Source: Magnolia sinica (taxonomy: Eukaryota > Streptophyta > Magnoliopsida > Magnoliales > Magnoliaceae). From it: 64,000 nucleotides of DNA. The position numbers and the translations under genes were made by a program. The DNA lies in assembly GCF_029962835.1 (NCBI RefSeq), contig NC_080573.1, forward strand, positions 34,155,001 through 34,219,000, given 5' to 3'. The stretch's first letter is position 1. Each line of letters opens with the position of its first letter. The notes below the pieces were generated by a model. It had not been told where the DNA came from. It was given only the letters and a program-made list of their open reading frames with translations, and searched no databases. Positions 1 through 12,249 of this stretch are shown here, one piece after another.

Positions 1-59
1 GTCAGACTCAAAAAATCGAATGACGAAGAAATAACTTGAGGTGACTCTAGTTTGGGATG

Positions 60-350
60 CTTGTCAGCCTCGTGCATCATAATGCAGGAGATCCGTAAAG
101 CTGCAAAAACTGCAGGTGACTGCCCATTTCAATGACCAATCTAACAGGTGGTCTTAGGGGATTGTGAAACATCGAGAAATACTATTCAAGATCAAATGTG
201 TTAGGCGGATACCCGTAAGGCTTCAAAAAGTGCAAGGGCACTAACCAACCAAAATCCATACTTGCAACCACCCTTGATGAAAACTGTCAATCACGACGTG
301 AAGGTGTTGTGATTTGATGCCCTGTAAAGCCGCAAATTGCGCAAGGACAA
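60..350. repeat. Degenerate tandem repeat, about 3 units of 108-120 bp
   Basis: A motif close to CCGTAAAGCYGCAAAAA followed by TGCAAGG recurs at about 93, 213 and 321, giving spacings of about 120 and 108 bases. The sequence between the motifs is only weakly alike, so the array is old. It does not code. It may be part of an LTR or untranslated region of an element that begins before this window. A related motif (GCTAAAGCCGTAAAAT) occurs alone near 1045. Confidence 0.4.
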
Positions 351-360
351 TCACAATATT

Positions 361-1998
361 TTCTTCAACTCTCAAAAGACACCCGAATTGACACTCCAGT
401 GGGAGTAGAGTATACCACGTTTACATTTAATCTGGCAGGTGGGGTATCTACTTACTTTGGCATTTAGCTCACTGTAACCTTTGCCAAAGAGGGGCATCTG
501 TAAACACCTCACCTAAAATGAGGATAAGACATTCTTTGAGCTTTAGCTTGACTTTAATAAACTATCTCCTACTAACTTAAAAATTATTGAAAATTCAAAC
601 GGGTTGAACTATGAGCATACTTGGCATGTCTTGGAGACAACCAATGGACTCGATCTTCTAGTGCTAGATCTAGTAACGATTCAGTCACAACCGTGCATCC
701 AAACTCCAAAACTACAAAAATTCTTTTTATGTATCAACCGATGTGCGAAAAAAGGATAAAATGAACTCTCTCCACCCAATGATCGCTCTCTGTACTACTC
801 ACTCTTCCCGAATAATATTTTGTTGATGCATGAGAGGTCATATCTTCAAGATTGAGGAAATTACAGTCGTCCTTGTACATAAAGTGGCCATGATATTATT
901 GAAAGAAAAGTTGACTGATCAAGATGATTTATGATTCATTGGAAATGTGGTCAAATGATCTTCCTAATGAACTTATGTTTCATTTCATTTGGGTTATAAT
1001 GAGGAAGATCGGGTCTGTTTAACAAAACTACGCATTGCCAAGCGGCTAAAGCCGTAAAATTTATGTATGCACTTTAGACCACTCAAACGGGATCCGATTG
1101 AAGTGATTTCAATTCTAGTGAAAAGCTTATTAGATGACATTTCTAATTAGCTTAAGATCATCGAAAACAGACAATTAGTCAAATTTCAGACAACTAATTT
1201 CATATATTGAATAGTCGTACTTTTGACAAGTTAAATGGGGTCTGATCAATATGATTCTAGTCTTGTTAAGAAGCTCATCTGATTATCTTTTCAACAAGAC
1301 TAAGATTACCAAAAACAGACAGACGATGAACAAGATACAAACTATCATGCCCCAAACTCGGGAACTGGACTCACAAAATTTTTGATCACCGAATTCAGTA
1401 GCCTCCGTAGTACCCCATTCTTGGCTCCCAGGTTCTACTCCTAGGATCCTATAAGGAGGATTTTCAAGGTGATTTTTTTGGTAAAGGGGCATAACCACAA
1501 GTGTACCCAAGTCACAAAATATCATCACCATATATCCACTAATATAATCTTTGAGTACAATGCTGAAAGAGAAATATATGATATAACAAAATTTCCAAAG
1601 ATCAGACACATGCTCCTGCTTTAATGTTGTTGCGGTCAAGCATAACCTGCACGTAACAACGTGCATAAGCTTACTACAAAGCTTAGAGAGTGCGTGCATG
1701 TGTGCGCAATATATGTGCCAAGCATACAAAAATTAGAGTAAGTGGAAATGATGGAGGGTTAAACTGGCAATTCTATAAATGCTATTAGCCATACCCAGGC
1801 CATGAGATGGGAAGGCCTATAAGGCCAACTGTCATATATTAAAGATGCAATGCAATGTGTCAATTCACCACTAGTCCACATGTCAAAATAATTCTCATTT
1901 GGATCATCACCGGGGTCGAGTATAATTCTGACACTAGTTGTCGCCCATCGCGCATAAGACCAAGTGAGTGCAAAAGACCTCACTATCTGCCTCATTAG
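361..1998. other. Non-coding stretch with no recognisable gene
   Basis: I see no conserved protein in any frame. A 148-codon minus-strand open frame at 1283-1729 is hydrophobic at one end and matches no family I know. From about 1349 the plus strand reads ATGCCCCAAACTCGGGAA, which resembles the start of some plant gypsy LTRs, but I found no partner copy or target duplication, so I do not call an element. Confidence 0.35.
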
Positions 1999-2372
1999 TG
2001 TTCACAACCCCAAGTGCAGGGTCGCGATGTAGTAATAATCTCGGTAAGACCGAGGTCGAATCCACAAGGACTAATTTTGTGCGTTTCTGAAAATAACTGG
2101 AACTAGAAATAGTAGAAGATCTAAATTAGAAATCTGAAATAAATGGCGTAATTTTGAATATTGTAGTTGAAACTTGTAAATTTACAGGTGGAAACTACGG
2201 TGCCAAGGATCTACTTGTAGTTATCAAGATGCTACCTTGTTTGATTCAAGAGTGACAACGGGAATCAGAGTCTTATCTTAACCAGTTGGAAAGAGAGATG
2301 GTTAAATCTTAAACTTCTTATTGAACTAACCTCAATGGATGAGAATTGTGAATATTTGGAAGGGATTCCATG
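1999..2372 (-). repeat. Truncated 3' LTR of the Tat/Athila element
   Basis: This segment is a direct repeat of 3838-4212 with scattered substitutions, including the shared stretches GGTGCCAAGGATCTACTTG and GGATGAGAATTGTGAA. It retains only the LTR end that abuts the flanking DNA. The match stops at about 2372, where sequence derived from the element's gag region begins. Confidence 0.75.
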
Positions 2373-2479
2373 AGGAGTAGCAGTTTGTCCATTCCTCCAA
2401 CTAAAGTTTGGATGATTTCTCCAACTTCAATTGTATGTGTTTGAAGTGGGTCCTTTGAAAGGCCTTTGGTAGTTATTCA

Positions 2480-3504
2480 CAGCATTCGATTGCTCATTCA
2501 ATATTTCTTAAAAAGCAAATATTGTTGGACAATTTTCAGTTGTATGAACGTTGCAAGCACAAATACCGCAAACAACTTCCTTAGCATTGTCCTTCTTAAG
2601 TTCCATGGCCTCAATTTTTCTCGTGAGATTGGCCACTTTAGTATTTATATCATCTTCATCTTTCAAAATATATATTCCTCCCCTCTCCTTTGATTGAGTA
2701 AGCTTAGAAGCGGTGCTAGGCCTTGGGGAGATGTCCCATGATTATGTGTTTTCAGCAAGTTTGTCAAAGAAATCCCATACATCATCGACATCTTTGTTCA
2801 TAAATTTCCCATTGCACATCGTCTTGACCAATTGGTGCATAGAAGATGTCAGTCCATCGTAGAAGAAATTTGTTATCGCCATGTTTCAAAGCCATGTTGT
2901 GGGCATGAACTAATAAGATCCTTGAACTGCTCCCAACATTGTAAGAATGTCTCATCTTCCTTTTGGGCGAAGTTCATGGTCAACTTCTTGATGGTGTTCA
3001 TCTTATGATATGGGAAGAATTTCTTTACGAACTCCTTTGTCATGTTATTCCATCTGCCAATGAATCATGGACGTAGTGAGTGCAACCATGTCTTAGCTTT
3101 TTCTTTTAAGGAGAAGGGAAAGAGTTTCGGCCTGATCATGTCCTCAGACACATTAGGAAAGTATAAAGTGGATATTATCTCACCAAACTCTTTCATGTCT
3201 AGATATGGACTTTCATATTCAAGTCCATGAAACTTTGGGAGGAGTTGGATCACTCCTGGCTTAATATCCATATTTTCTATATTTTCTGGAAAAATCATAC
3301 AGGAAGGTGTCCTCACCCCGCTGGTTGTAAATTATCTTGTAAGGTACAAGGCAGGGGTGCATTGTGCACCTCATTCTCATCTTGAGCTTCCTCAACTGGA
3401 GGTTGAGGTTGAATCGCAGGTTGATTTAAAGCCATCACTTCAATTGACTCTGAAGATCTCAAGTGGTGTCTAATCCTGTGATGGATAGGCAACCCTTCAA
3501 CCAA
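2480..3504 (-). pseudogene. Decayed gag of the Tat/Athila element
   Basis: The clearest part is the open frame at 3065-3316, which carries the gag core typical of Tat and Athila elements: IQLLPKFHGLEYESPYLDMK, then KLFPFSLKEKAKTWLHSL. Upstream, 3313-3504 holds a proline- and glutamine-rich N-terminal stretch with IRHHLRSSESIEVMALNQPA. Downstream near 2530-2565 a minus-strand frame reads CACNVHTTENCP, which resembles a partial zinc knuckle with a C-x2-C spacing. The parts lie in different frames with stops between, so no gag protein is made. In an intact element gag would form the particle and bind the RNA. The pol region that should follow is absent. Confidence 0.7.
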
Positions 3505-3813
3505 TCCTCCTTCACTTAAGAGATATCAAGTGTTGTCACGAACCTACTTGGGCATGAAACACTCACAGCCCTCAAAAAGAAATATAAGGAAACTAAAACA
3601 AATAAGAGATATAGAAAAGATAAAAGAGAGAGAATTAGAAAGAGGTTACCAGATCGGAGATTGCTGTGTTAGAATCCTATAAAACAGAAAACCAAGTTAG
3701 ATTCTAAAAATAAATTCAAAAAAAAAAACCTAATTTAGAAACAAAACAGAAAGTTAATCCCAGTCTTAACTTATTTCTAATACTAATTAATATTCAAAAA
3801 AATGTAGCCTTAG

Positions 3814-3831
3814 TCCCCAGAAACGGCGCCA
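3814..3831 (-). other. Primer-binding site, tRNA-Asp type
   Basis: On the minus strand this reads TGGCGCCGTTTCTGGGGA. It differs at two positions from TGGCGCCGTTGCCGGGGA, the primer site typical of plant Tat and Athila elements, which pairs with the 3' end of tRNA-Asp. It lies six bases inside the LTR edge at 3838, as expected for the start of minus-strand DNA synthesis. Confidence 0.7.
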
Positions 3832-3837
3832 AAAACT

Positions 3838-5276
3838 TGTTCACAACCCCAAGTGTAAGGTCACGATGTAATAATAATCTCGGTGAGACCGAGGTCAAAT
3901 CCACATGGACTAATCTTGTACATTTCTGAAAATAACTAGAACTAAAAATAGAAGAAGATCTAAATTAGAAATCTAGAATAAAGAGAGTAATTATTAATAT
4001 TGTAGTTGAAACTTGTGAATTTAAAGGTGGAAACTATGGTGCCAAGGATCTACTTGTAGTTATCAAGATGCTACCTTGTTTGATTCAAGAGAGACAACTG
4101 GAATCAGAGTCCTATCTTAACCAGTTAGAAAGAGAGATGGTTAAATCTCTGAACTTCTCATTGAACTAGCCTCAATGGATGAGAATTGTGAAGATTTGGA
4201 AGGGATTCCATGACCCTACCATGCCCAGGAGACGATAATGAACAACAGGTTTACCAATCCCACAATCTCAAATAGGAAAAAAAGATATTCAAAGCTATCG
4301 CAGTGTCTATTGTAATTTCAGTCACAACAAACCATAGAAAACTATAAATATTCCTTAAAATCAACTAGAAATCAATGAAGTTCAATATAAACAAGAATCA
4401 AAGCAAGATAAACATCATAATCAAGCTACAAGCTTCACCTCGTAGCCCTAGCTAAGAGGTTTAATTAATCATAGACATGATTAAACCAAAATTTCTTAAA
4501 TAAAACATAAAAACAACTAAAGAAGAAAGACTCTTGGCGGCGGCTGTCCACCCTTTTGCTCCACTCCTTAAACTGCAGAAAATACCTAAGAACGTCCTGC
4601 GGACTCCTATTTATAATTATGAAGCTCCACCTTACGCACTGACTTGGAATTTTTGCAATCCAATCGTGAAACCGTCTCAATTTATGCAGCTGCATTACGC
4701 ATCAGTCAGACCGAAGTCGAGTCTGAAGCTAGACAGGATTTTGTTTCGTCAGTTGCCCAATTTCAGTTAGATCAAGCTTGGGTTCGGTCGGACCGAACTT
4801 AAGTTGTCAGTCGAATCGAATTAATTCCTTTCAGCGCTGGAGCTTTTTATGCACTTTCGGTCGCACCAATACTCCCTTCGGTATCGAACTAGGTTTCAGT
4901 CAAACTGAATTGTTTATCGGTTGAACCGAATTAGCTTCTTAATTTCATCGTTGGTTGCTGGATTGTTTTATACGATTTCGGTCTTAGCGAACTCGTCTGA
5001 TTTTTGTTGCGGATTCTGAAGTCTTTAAAGTCCTTTATTCATCTTTTGTACTTCGTTTCCTTGGATCTTTGGCATGTGAACACTTTATTCTTAGTCTCCT
5101 AAGATCCATCTTTTGCCTTGGTGATTCTTTAGCATCAAATCCACGCTTTTAGCATTCTTTTCAATCCAAGCTCTCAAATTCACCTTATAATACAAACATG
5201 TATAAAACATACCATTAAGCATTATTATGTTCCTTAAACTAAGATATAATTAGGAGAAAATATACAATATTTGACA
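3838..5276 (-). repeat. 5' LTR of the Tat/Athila element
   Basis: The inner edge is fixed by the match with the second LTR and by the primer site next to it. The outer edge is placed at the minus-strand start TGTCAAATATTGTATATTTT, giving about 1.44 kb, but the second LTR lacks this end so it cannot be confirmed. The middle part (about 4690-5000) holds several inverted half-sites around GGTCGGACCGAA and TCAGTCAAACTGAA, which are not coding. Confidence 0.6.
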
Positions 5277-5280
5277 TTCA

Positions 5281-6540
5281 ATAGTTAGTGGTACACAAAA
5301 AACCACCCGGTCTGTTGATAGGGAATCCATTTCACAAGATGGCCAAACTCAACCTAGCATATAGCCCTCTGCACCCGGGTGGGTAAGGTCAAACCCCCTT
5401 CCAACTGACCCTGACATAGTGGGAGACATGGTCTACCAGTATCCAGGCATCATGTGCTTATGAATCCACTCGATCTAGACATTAGAGCATCCTACTGGTA
5501 CCACAAGGTTTAAGGACTTTCACCCAGGGATGGTTGTGATGCCTTGTAACCTCAGTAATTTCAGGTGTCCATCATCTGCTAGCCATAACAAGGTGACGAG
5601 ACCACCTCCCTGGTATCTCTAGGGAGTAGATATACGTGTCACACATAGTACAGAATGTATGAATCACATTATCCAAGGCATGCATCAAACTTGCGCATAT
5701 CGTGCGAATCATGCAAGTCGACCCTGTCTCATATAGAGTCCCCTAAGTGTTTCAAGGTAAATGGCATATACTATGAATAATCGCCATCCACAATAGGCAT
5801 ACAAATGATGTGTATGGGCATATAATTGGGCATGACATCCATTACACTAATCAAGTTATCAGTGTGTCCTACCATGCTCAATACATGAACATTTTATCAG
5901 ACATTCATGAGATAATCGGCCTTAATTGGCACATAATATGCAAAGAGTTGGAACCGAACGGTAGGCTTCACTAGAAGTGTAAAGGTCCATGTGGCATGGC
6001 CCACATAAGACTAGAATCAACTCCTCATTTAGCCTATTAGGCATGGGTAAATACATACACCAAGGTGAGGTCCACTAGGGGTGACCCGGATGGACAACCA
6101 CATGTACAACACATGTGTCACTAGGCTATCAATCAATTTGGGCACATGGCCCACTAATGATGTCACATAAATAATCATATTATCAATGACATTACTATAA
6201 TTACTTTAGTAGGATGATCTACACCGTCTGATCATTACTAACGTAAATTCACGATTACATATCATTGGTTAGTCACTATAATATGATCATATGCTCGTGG
6301 CCCATCTAAGTCCTGGGATTTCATCAGTTCAGGCAAAGTATATGCTTAAATGGATTTAATATAACCATAGTTTCAACATTCACATACCTACTAATTTAGG
6401 GATTGATTCCAAGATGTCAAACATAACCGAAGACCCAAGGGATCCGAATCCAAGGATTTCCAAGTCTAAGGGTCCCAAAACCAAGGATTCCTAAGTCTAA
6501 TGCATCTCAAAACTAAGAAATCTGAAGTTTTAGAGGTTCC
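5281..6540. other. Unassigned non-coding sequence
   Basis: No open frame here resembles a known protein and no terminal repeat pair was found. The style of the sequence (GTTGATAGGGAATCCATTTC, CACCCGGGTGGGTAAGGTC) is like retroelement LTR debris, but I cannot support a boundary or family. Confidence 0.35.
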
Positions 6541-6869
6541 ATCCTTCACATTTTCTTGTGGTGCGACCCACCTTAGATCTGGATCAGCCTAAGTTTTGGG
6601 CCCATGGCCTAACATGATCTGATAAGATAGATGAACGGAGTGGATATGATACATACATCATGTAGGGTCCCACGTGTGGCCCCACTTCTACACCCAGCCT
6701 AAACCCGCCCACTTGGCTGTTGGCATTTTATTTTACTTTTTTTGTTTCTTTTTTTGATAAACTATCAGTGTGGGACCCATATGGATCTTCTACTCCATTC
6801 ACCCTGTAGTCCATCTCGAGCGGGTCTAATGGGCTCTGATTTGCTTTGATTTGGACGAACAGAGACTCT
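6541..6869. repeat. Left part of a ~350-bp tandem module array
   Basis: One unit and the start of the next lie here; the array resumes at 16713 after the Tekay insertion. The anchor ATGGCCTAA at 6604 recurs at 16802, 17170, 17533 and, weaker, 17874. If the inserted element is removed the spacings are about 354, 368, 363 and 341. Each unit carries a block like TACATACATCATGTAGGGTC and is related to the Mutator-like MITE family seen elsewhere in this window. Confidence 0.6.
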
Positions 6870-9800
6870 GGTAATGCCCTGAATTTTGAGGGTCAAGCAA
6901 AGCTCTACTCCCGAGATTCAGAACATCACTTATGCATTATGGATGATGATATTCAGATTTCTTTCATATTAATGAGTTAAGCATACATGGGATTATACTG
7001 AACAACACATCATACTCCGGATTTAATCAAGATAAGTAAGTGCGGAATTCTAAACATATCTATATAAGTATACAGATGTTTCACAAGGTTTCTTTCAGAG
7101 TATGAGTACATAACTGGGTTCAATATATATATGTATTGTTTCAAAATTAACAAAATAGATATGTAAAAGTGTTCAGCTAAGCCCGGATGTCCCAGCAGTC
7201 CCTGCGAAATGGCACATGGTCTACATAACCCGCCCAAGAGTTGTAAGTAGGAGAATTCCTCCTCCTCATCTAAGAAGTCCTACTCCAGAGCATAGACATC
7301 ATTTGTACCTGCATCTAAATTAGCATTTGGTTGGTGTTTTAAAACACTATCTCAGAGTAGGAGTGAGTGATCAACTTAGTGGTTCTATAAGGTAAAAGTT
7401 ACACATGTTATCAAGACCATCAAAGCAGTAATGATAAAGCAATCGTAACAATCACTTCTTAACTACTATTTTTAATGCTGGAATGGGGTGCAAGTAATGA
7501 TGCATGCCCTCACATCAATGCTCCCTCACATGCAACTCCGATAGCCTATTTTGTATATGACAACACTTCCTCAAAACGGTGCAATTCCAACGCCTTCATG
7601 GCACATCCTAACTAATGCGGTGCGATGCATGGTCGTGTTAGCTAAGTAATTAATTAAGCTTATTCATATAGTAAGTTTGGGAAGCTAGGGTACCTCCCTT
7701 TATATCATTGACCCGAATCGAACATTTGGCCTTGGATAACCGCAGTGGTCCTACTCCTATGTTCTGGATCCATTTGGTTCACCACTCCTAGTTACCCACA
7801 TATGATAGGCATGTTGTAGGTTCGTCACTCCTAGTCAAACACATACAATAGGTAAGTTGTAAGAAGTTGTGCTCGTGGTCACTACGGGGAGGCTCGTCAC
7901 CCCAACGTAGGCCGACAACATGAACACGGTGTCCCATACCCCATGCCCGGTTCACTAGTCTTAGTTGCTCATTGGTCACAACGGGGAGACTCGTCACCCC
8001 AATGTAGGCTGATAGCTCGAACACGGTGCCCCATGCCACCATGCGTAGCTCATGAGTCTTAGTGGATCGTGGTACCATGGTTAAAGTGGGTCCTTACATT
8101 GGAGAGGGGTACCTTAGATTCAAGCAGTCACGTCCATACATGGTAAACACATAATAGGTCAAACAATTCATTAGACAAGCTCGATTGGTATGGGCACACA
8201 CTGACTTAATCGACATGGGGCATGTAAGCACCCCCTGTGGCCTAGCCACTGTCAATAATCGTCGTGCGACTCGGATTCATCAAGTTTACCCAAGGTAATA
8301 AGACTAATTCGGCCACCCGAATAAAGACTTTTACCGATTGCCTGGGCTACATTTGTAGCCTCAATCCTACTTAAATGTAGTTAATAAGCACGTGTAATAA
8401 TTATCCCAGCATTTAACAAAACAATTCAAGTGGATTGTCATTTAGGCATTTCATCAAACACATAGACCATGTCAAATATAACTTGCATTTTATCAATTGA
8501 TTTCATAAAGGAAAACATATATATATGCATAAGCCAACAAGGAATCCTATCTTCATACTTATAGTAAATACAAATCATCAACAATTTCTCATTTACACAA
8601 TTTATCGAACACATCGATTTCGTTAGTCACAACATATGTTTTATCAATTTTTCATACAAAGAAATCTATATGCATATAAAGATGATGAATCCTTGATTAG
8701 GAATCATAGCAAGCACCAATCATTCTCTATTTCACATTTAGACATTTCAAAAAACACATAGGTTGCAACATTTACTTATCACAATTCATAGGCATATCTC
8801 ATACAGAAATCAATGTATTTAAGATAATACGGCAGCAATCAAGATAGACATAAATCATTACCTGTCATGAAAGCATTGATAAACCGCAACCTAAGTGTTT
8901 AGAGTACACACCTTTCATTAGGTTGCTCAATTCGGACTCAGTCCAAACTCTATGTTTCCAAAAATGGAACGTCAGGCACCTAAATGATGAAACTGGTTAG
9001 CTAGGTTAACGAAAGCTATTCGAGAGTCCTATCTTGATATTAAGGTTAGTATTTCTTACCTGAAATCGTAGCTGGGAGAAGTTTGGGCAACAAAAGGAGG
9101 CGGTGATTAAGCACGTGGATGCATAGGAGAAGATTTCCCATAGTTGCAACGATTTTCCCAAGTTTCCTCTTCCTCTTTTCTCTCTTTTCTCTTCTCTCTC
9201 CCCTAGGGTTTGCAATATTCGTATATGAAAGGGAGAGAGTGAAATGAGGGCTATTTATAGGCCTATATGTGATGTAAATGGCCCCAGGGCCACTTTATAC
9301 CTTGTTTATACCACATAGGCGGCTGTTTCTGACGAATAGGGCTCATAGGGAGGCTCACGACTCATCTACGTCATGGGGTACACTCCCTGAGAATGGATCC
9401 ATTCTAGGACACAATTTTGGTGCGATCGAATAAGCTGATTGACCGTGGAGAGTCCATCTAAGATCAACGACTGTACATGTCCAATCGGGACGACGGTTAT
9501 AAGGATATCTGCAAGGAATTTTCCTTTCCCCATGGGTGAAGTTTGGTTACAAACTAATGGTCCGAATTCTTCAACTTTGCGTGAGAGCGAACAACCCAAT
9601 TTACTTAAGTTTCAGTTCATTTTCTAAAGATATTCGCATTTCTCACGCACTTCACTCATGGATCAAGTTAGACGTTTCTGGACACTATCTGGGCTTGATT
9701 CCAGTCATGGTTGTCAAGCCAAGTGGGACGGACATTTTCCTATAATTTCACGGTCATCAGACCCTCGACGTGGGGTCTAGGTCCGTTACCGAGTTTCAAT

Positions 9801-10037
9801 GTACTCTCGAGAGTGATAGACCCTTAGGATTTCCCCCAAGTCTTCACGTGACATTATGCCAGTGATACTCATTGTTTTAGGCCTCCCCATTTGTGAAAAT
9901 GGTGGCCCAAGCTTAATCCACCAATTATTTAGTACTTAAATAAATCCTGTCTAAATTACACGATAGGATGTGGTCCTTGGGTTGTTCTGCCTGAGGTTGT
10001 ACTCGAGTCTTTGTACGAATTTTTCTGGGACATTACA
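6870..10037 (-). repeat. 3' LTR of the minus-strand Tekay element
   Basis: The ends read GGTAATGCCCTG and GGGACATTACA in plus orientation, matching the TGTAACGCCC and GTTACA ends of the solo LTR at 12250-15345. The right 1004 bases (9034-10037) closely match the shortened 5' LTR at 15704-16707. Open frames at 9006-9215 and 9366-9745 recur at the equivalent place in the other copy and are chance frames inside the LTR. Confidence 0.85.
7877..8070. repeat. Two ~97-bp tandem units inside the LTR
   Basis: Each unit begins GGTCAC and contains GGGGAG(G/A)CTCGTCACCCCAA, then GTAGGC, CGAACACGGTG-like sequence and CTTAGT. Units start at 7877 and 7974. The same unit is present in about three copies in the solo LTR and once in the plus-strand Tekay LTRs. 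Confidence 0.7.
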
Positions 10038-10050
10038 ATTTACCCCCCTT
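10038..10050 (-). other. Polypurine tract of the minus-strand Tekay element
   Basis: On the minus strand the sequence AAGGGGGGTAAAT ends directly at the LTR start TGTAATG. A purine run here is the expected primer for plus-strand DNA synthesis. The equivalent site in the plus-strand Tekay copy is at 55163-55177. Confidence 0.7.
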
Positions 10051-11470
10051 AAAGAAAAATTGTCTCCGAAATTAGTACCTTTTCGTACTTCTCGAGGATT
10101 TGTGGATAGTTCTTACGGACTTCAGCTTCAGTTTCCCAAGTAGCCTCCTCCTCGGTGTGGTGTGTCCATAACACTTTCACAAGTGGGATGACCTTGCTGC
10201 ACAATACTTGCTCTTTCCTATCTAGAACACACGTTGGTCGCAATACATAGGTGGCATCTTCCATTAGTTGTACTTTCTCCCACCCGATAATATGAGTAGG
10301 GTCGGGAACATATTTCTTCAGCATTGATACATGAAACACGTTGTGTACGCCCGCGAGTAGTGTAGGCAAGGTGAGACGTTATGCTACCACACCCACTCGG
10401 TCTAAAATTTGGAACAGGCCAATGAATCTCGACGTGTGTTTCCCTTTTCTGCCAAAACAAAATACTCTTTCATTAGGAAAACTTTAAGAAATACATAGTC
10501 CCCAACTTCAAATTCTGTCTCCGTCTCATATCAGCGTAACTCTTCTGCCTACTCTGGGTCGTACGGAGTCGACGCCTGATAATATTGATCTTCTCTGAGG
10601 TTGCTGAACTAGATCTAGACCAACCAAGCTTTTCTCGCCAACTTTTGCCTAACAATGCAGAGCTCGACATGGGTGTCCATACAAGGCTTTGTAAGGAGCC
10701 ATGCCAATGCTTTCTTGAAAATTGCTGTTATAAACAAATTCGGCATAAGGTAAACAATCATCACAGCTATCCTTGAACAAGTACGCACGCTTGTAACATG
10801 TCCTCAAGCATCTAATTTACCCGTTCCGCCTACCCATCGGACTGTGGGTGAACACGGTACAAAATTTCAGTTTCACCCCCATCGCCTCTTGCATTCAAGT
10901 CCAGAACATAGACGTGAATCGTGTATCTCAGTCTGACACAATCTCTAGAAGAACCCCATGCAGTCATACTATCTCCTTAATGTATAACTTGGTTAGGTCA
11001 CCTACTAAATTAGAAACCCGAATCGGAAGGAAATGGGCCGACTTTGTCAACTGGTCCATAATCACCCAAATGGAGTCATGCCCTTTTCTCATCGTTGGTA
11101 ACCTAGAAATGAAATCCACAGATATGAAATCCCACTTCCACTCGGCTATGGGCATGGGCTGAAGTAAACCAGGGGGTCGGTGGTGCGACCTTGACTTGCT
11201 GGCACGTGAGGCATCGGGACACAAAGTCTTCTATTTAGGCCTTCATGTTGTCCCACCAGTACGAACGCTTCACGTCCCAATACATTTTTGTACTATCCGA
11301 ATGCATCGCCAACTTTGAATTATGAGCGGCCTCTAAAACTTCTCTCCTCAAGTTGTGAAGGTTCGAGAAGCATAGGTGGCCACGATATCGCAAACCTCCA
11401 TCTAAGTGAATCCTCCATTCTGATTCTTCACTGTCACTTGCACACTCTCTCATCTTCAACAATAGCTCAT
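10049..11470 (-). pseudogene. Integrase region of the minus-strand Tekay element (broken)
   Basis: Three parts appear in order on the minus strand. The N-terminal zinc-binding part lies at about 11462-11235 (HNSKLAMHSDSTKMYWDV, then WWDN). The catalytic core lies at about 11224-10964 (MPIAEWKWDFISVDFISRLP, with the first catalytic Asp intact, then [18 protein letters not shown]). The C-terminal part is at 10369-10049 (GVHNVFHVSMLKKYVPDPTH, then IPLVKVLWTHHTEEEATWET), the ending typical of Tekay chromoviruses. The middle at 10370-10960 is spread over several frames with stops. Intact integrase would join the element DNA to the host chromosome. Confidence 0.8.
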
Positions 11471-11499
11471 CTTCTCTCTGAGCTACAATGATTCGGTCT

Positions 11500-12249
11500 T
11501 TAATAAGTGGTTACACGTGGAAGTGTGAGATACTCTTGAATGGCTCCTCCATTGTCAGCCTCTATTCGAAATCTCGCATGAACTCCACCATATTTCACTC
11601 TCCTACCATCAGTGGGGCTACAAATTCTATAGTTTTCTTACGGCTCAACGCATCGGCCACAAGGTTGGCCTTGTCAGGATGGTTGGAGACTTCAAACTTG
11701 AAGTCTTTCAATGTCTCCATCCAACGACGTTACCTCATATTCAGGTCCTTCTGTATAAAGATGTACTTGAGGCTCTTATGGTCGTACAAGAGCTCGAACT
11801 CCTCGCCATAGAAGTAATGTCTCTAAAACTTTAATACGAAAATGACTGCCACCAACTCGAAATCATGAGTGGGGTAATTTTCTTCATGTTTCCTCAACTG
11901 TCGCGAGGCATAAGCAATCACCCTATCCTTCTGCATAAGTACACAATCCAAATCGACATGAGAGGCGTCGGTGTAAATAGTATATTTAACCCCTTGCTCT
12001 GTCAGCACTAATACGGGTGTAGACATTAGTTTGTCCTTTAATTCCCAAAAGGCTGCCTCTGCTTTCTCGTTCCAAGTAAATTTAAGATCTTTCTGAGTAA
12101 GTTGAGATAATAGTCGGGCTGTCTTAGAGAAATCTTTAATAAATCGACAATAACAAACGGCAAGTCCAAGGAAACTCCTCACTTCTATGACTGACCCGGG
12201 CTGCTTCTAGTCTTGTATCGCGATCACCTTGGCAAGGTCCATGGTGATT
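11500..12249 (-). pseudogene. Reverse transcriptase end plus RNase H (broken)
   Basis: From 12249 the frame continues the RT connection region, with a stop in place of the usual Trp of a QDWKQP-like motif, then [19 protein letters not shown]. RNase H follows at about 12080-11700 with [20 protein letters not shown] and [16 protein letters not shown], the TDAS and HEENYPTHD blocks of gypsy RNase H. The open part is 12182-11823; beyond it the frame is lost. It joins the RT segment at 15346-15703, from which it is separated by the solo LTR. Confidence 0.8.

Larger units (their letters stand above)
1999..5276 (-). mobile_element. Deleted Tat/Athila-type Ty3/gypsy element
   Basis: Read on the minus strand the order is LTR (5276 to 3838), primer-binding site (3831-3814), a decayed gag (about 3504-2480), then the last ~374 bases of a second LTR (2372-1999). 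The two LTR segments match over about 370 bases, starting in plus orientation from TGTTCACAACCCC at 3838 and 1999. All of pol and the first ~1 kb of the second LTR are missing; one deletion joining gag to the inside of the 3' LTR explains this. The five bases left of 1999 (ATTAG) do not match those right of 5276 (TTCAA), so the right boundary or the flank is uncertain. The clade call rests on the gag motif and the Asp-type primer site. Confidence 0.7.

Noticed and set aside
1283..1729. 148-codon minus-strand open frame
   Set aside because: No family resemblance, odd composition with hydrophobic end, and overlap with LTR-like sequence; most likely a chance frame.
5277..5290. Target duplication for the Tat/Athila element (ATTAG versus TTCAA or ATAGT)
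   Set aside because: None of the plausible LTR edges gives a match, so no duplication is claimed.
7877..8070. CRISPR-like direct repeats
   Set aside because: Units are adjacent with no unique spacers and belong to a plant LTR; no CRISPR array is expected or seen.
7788..8078. 96-codon frame with apparent internal repeat
   Set aside because: It is produced by the two 97-bp tandem units of the LTR; the frame is not kept in the other LTR types.
9006..9215. Frame starting MQTLGEREEKREKRGRG, recurring at 15646-15885
   Set aside because: The recurrence is due to the shared LTR segment, not to selection on protein; it lies in a CT-rich untranslated-like part of the LTR.
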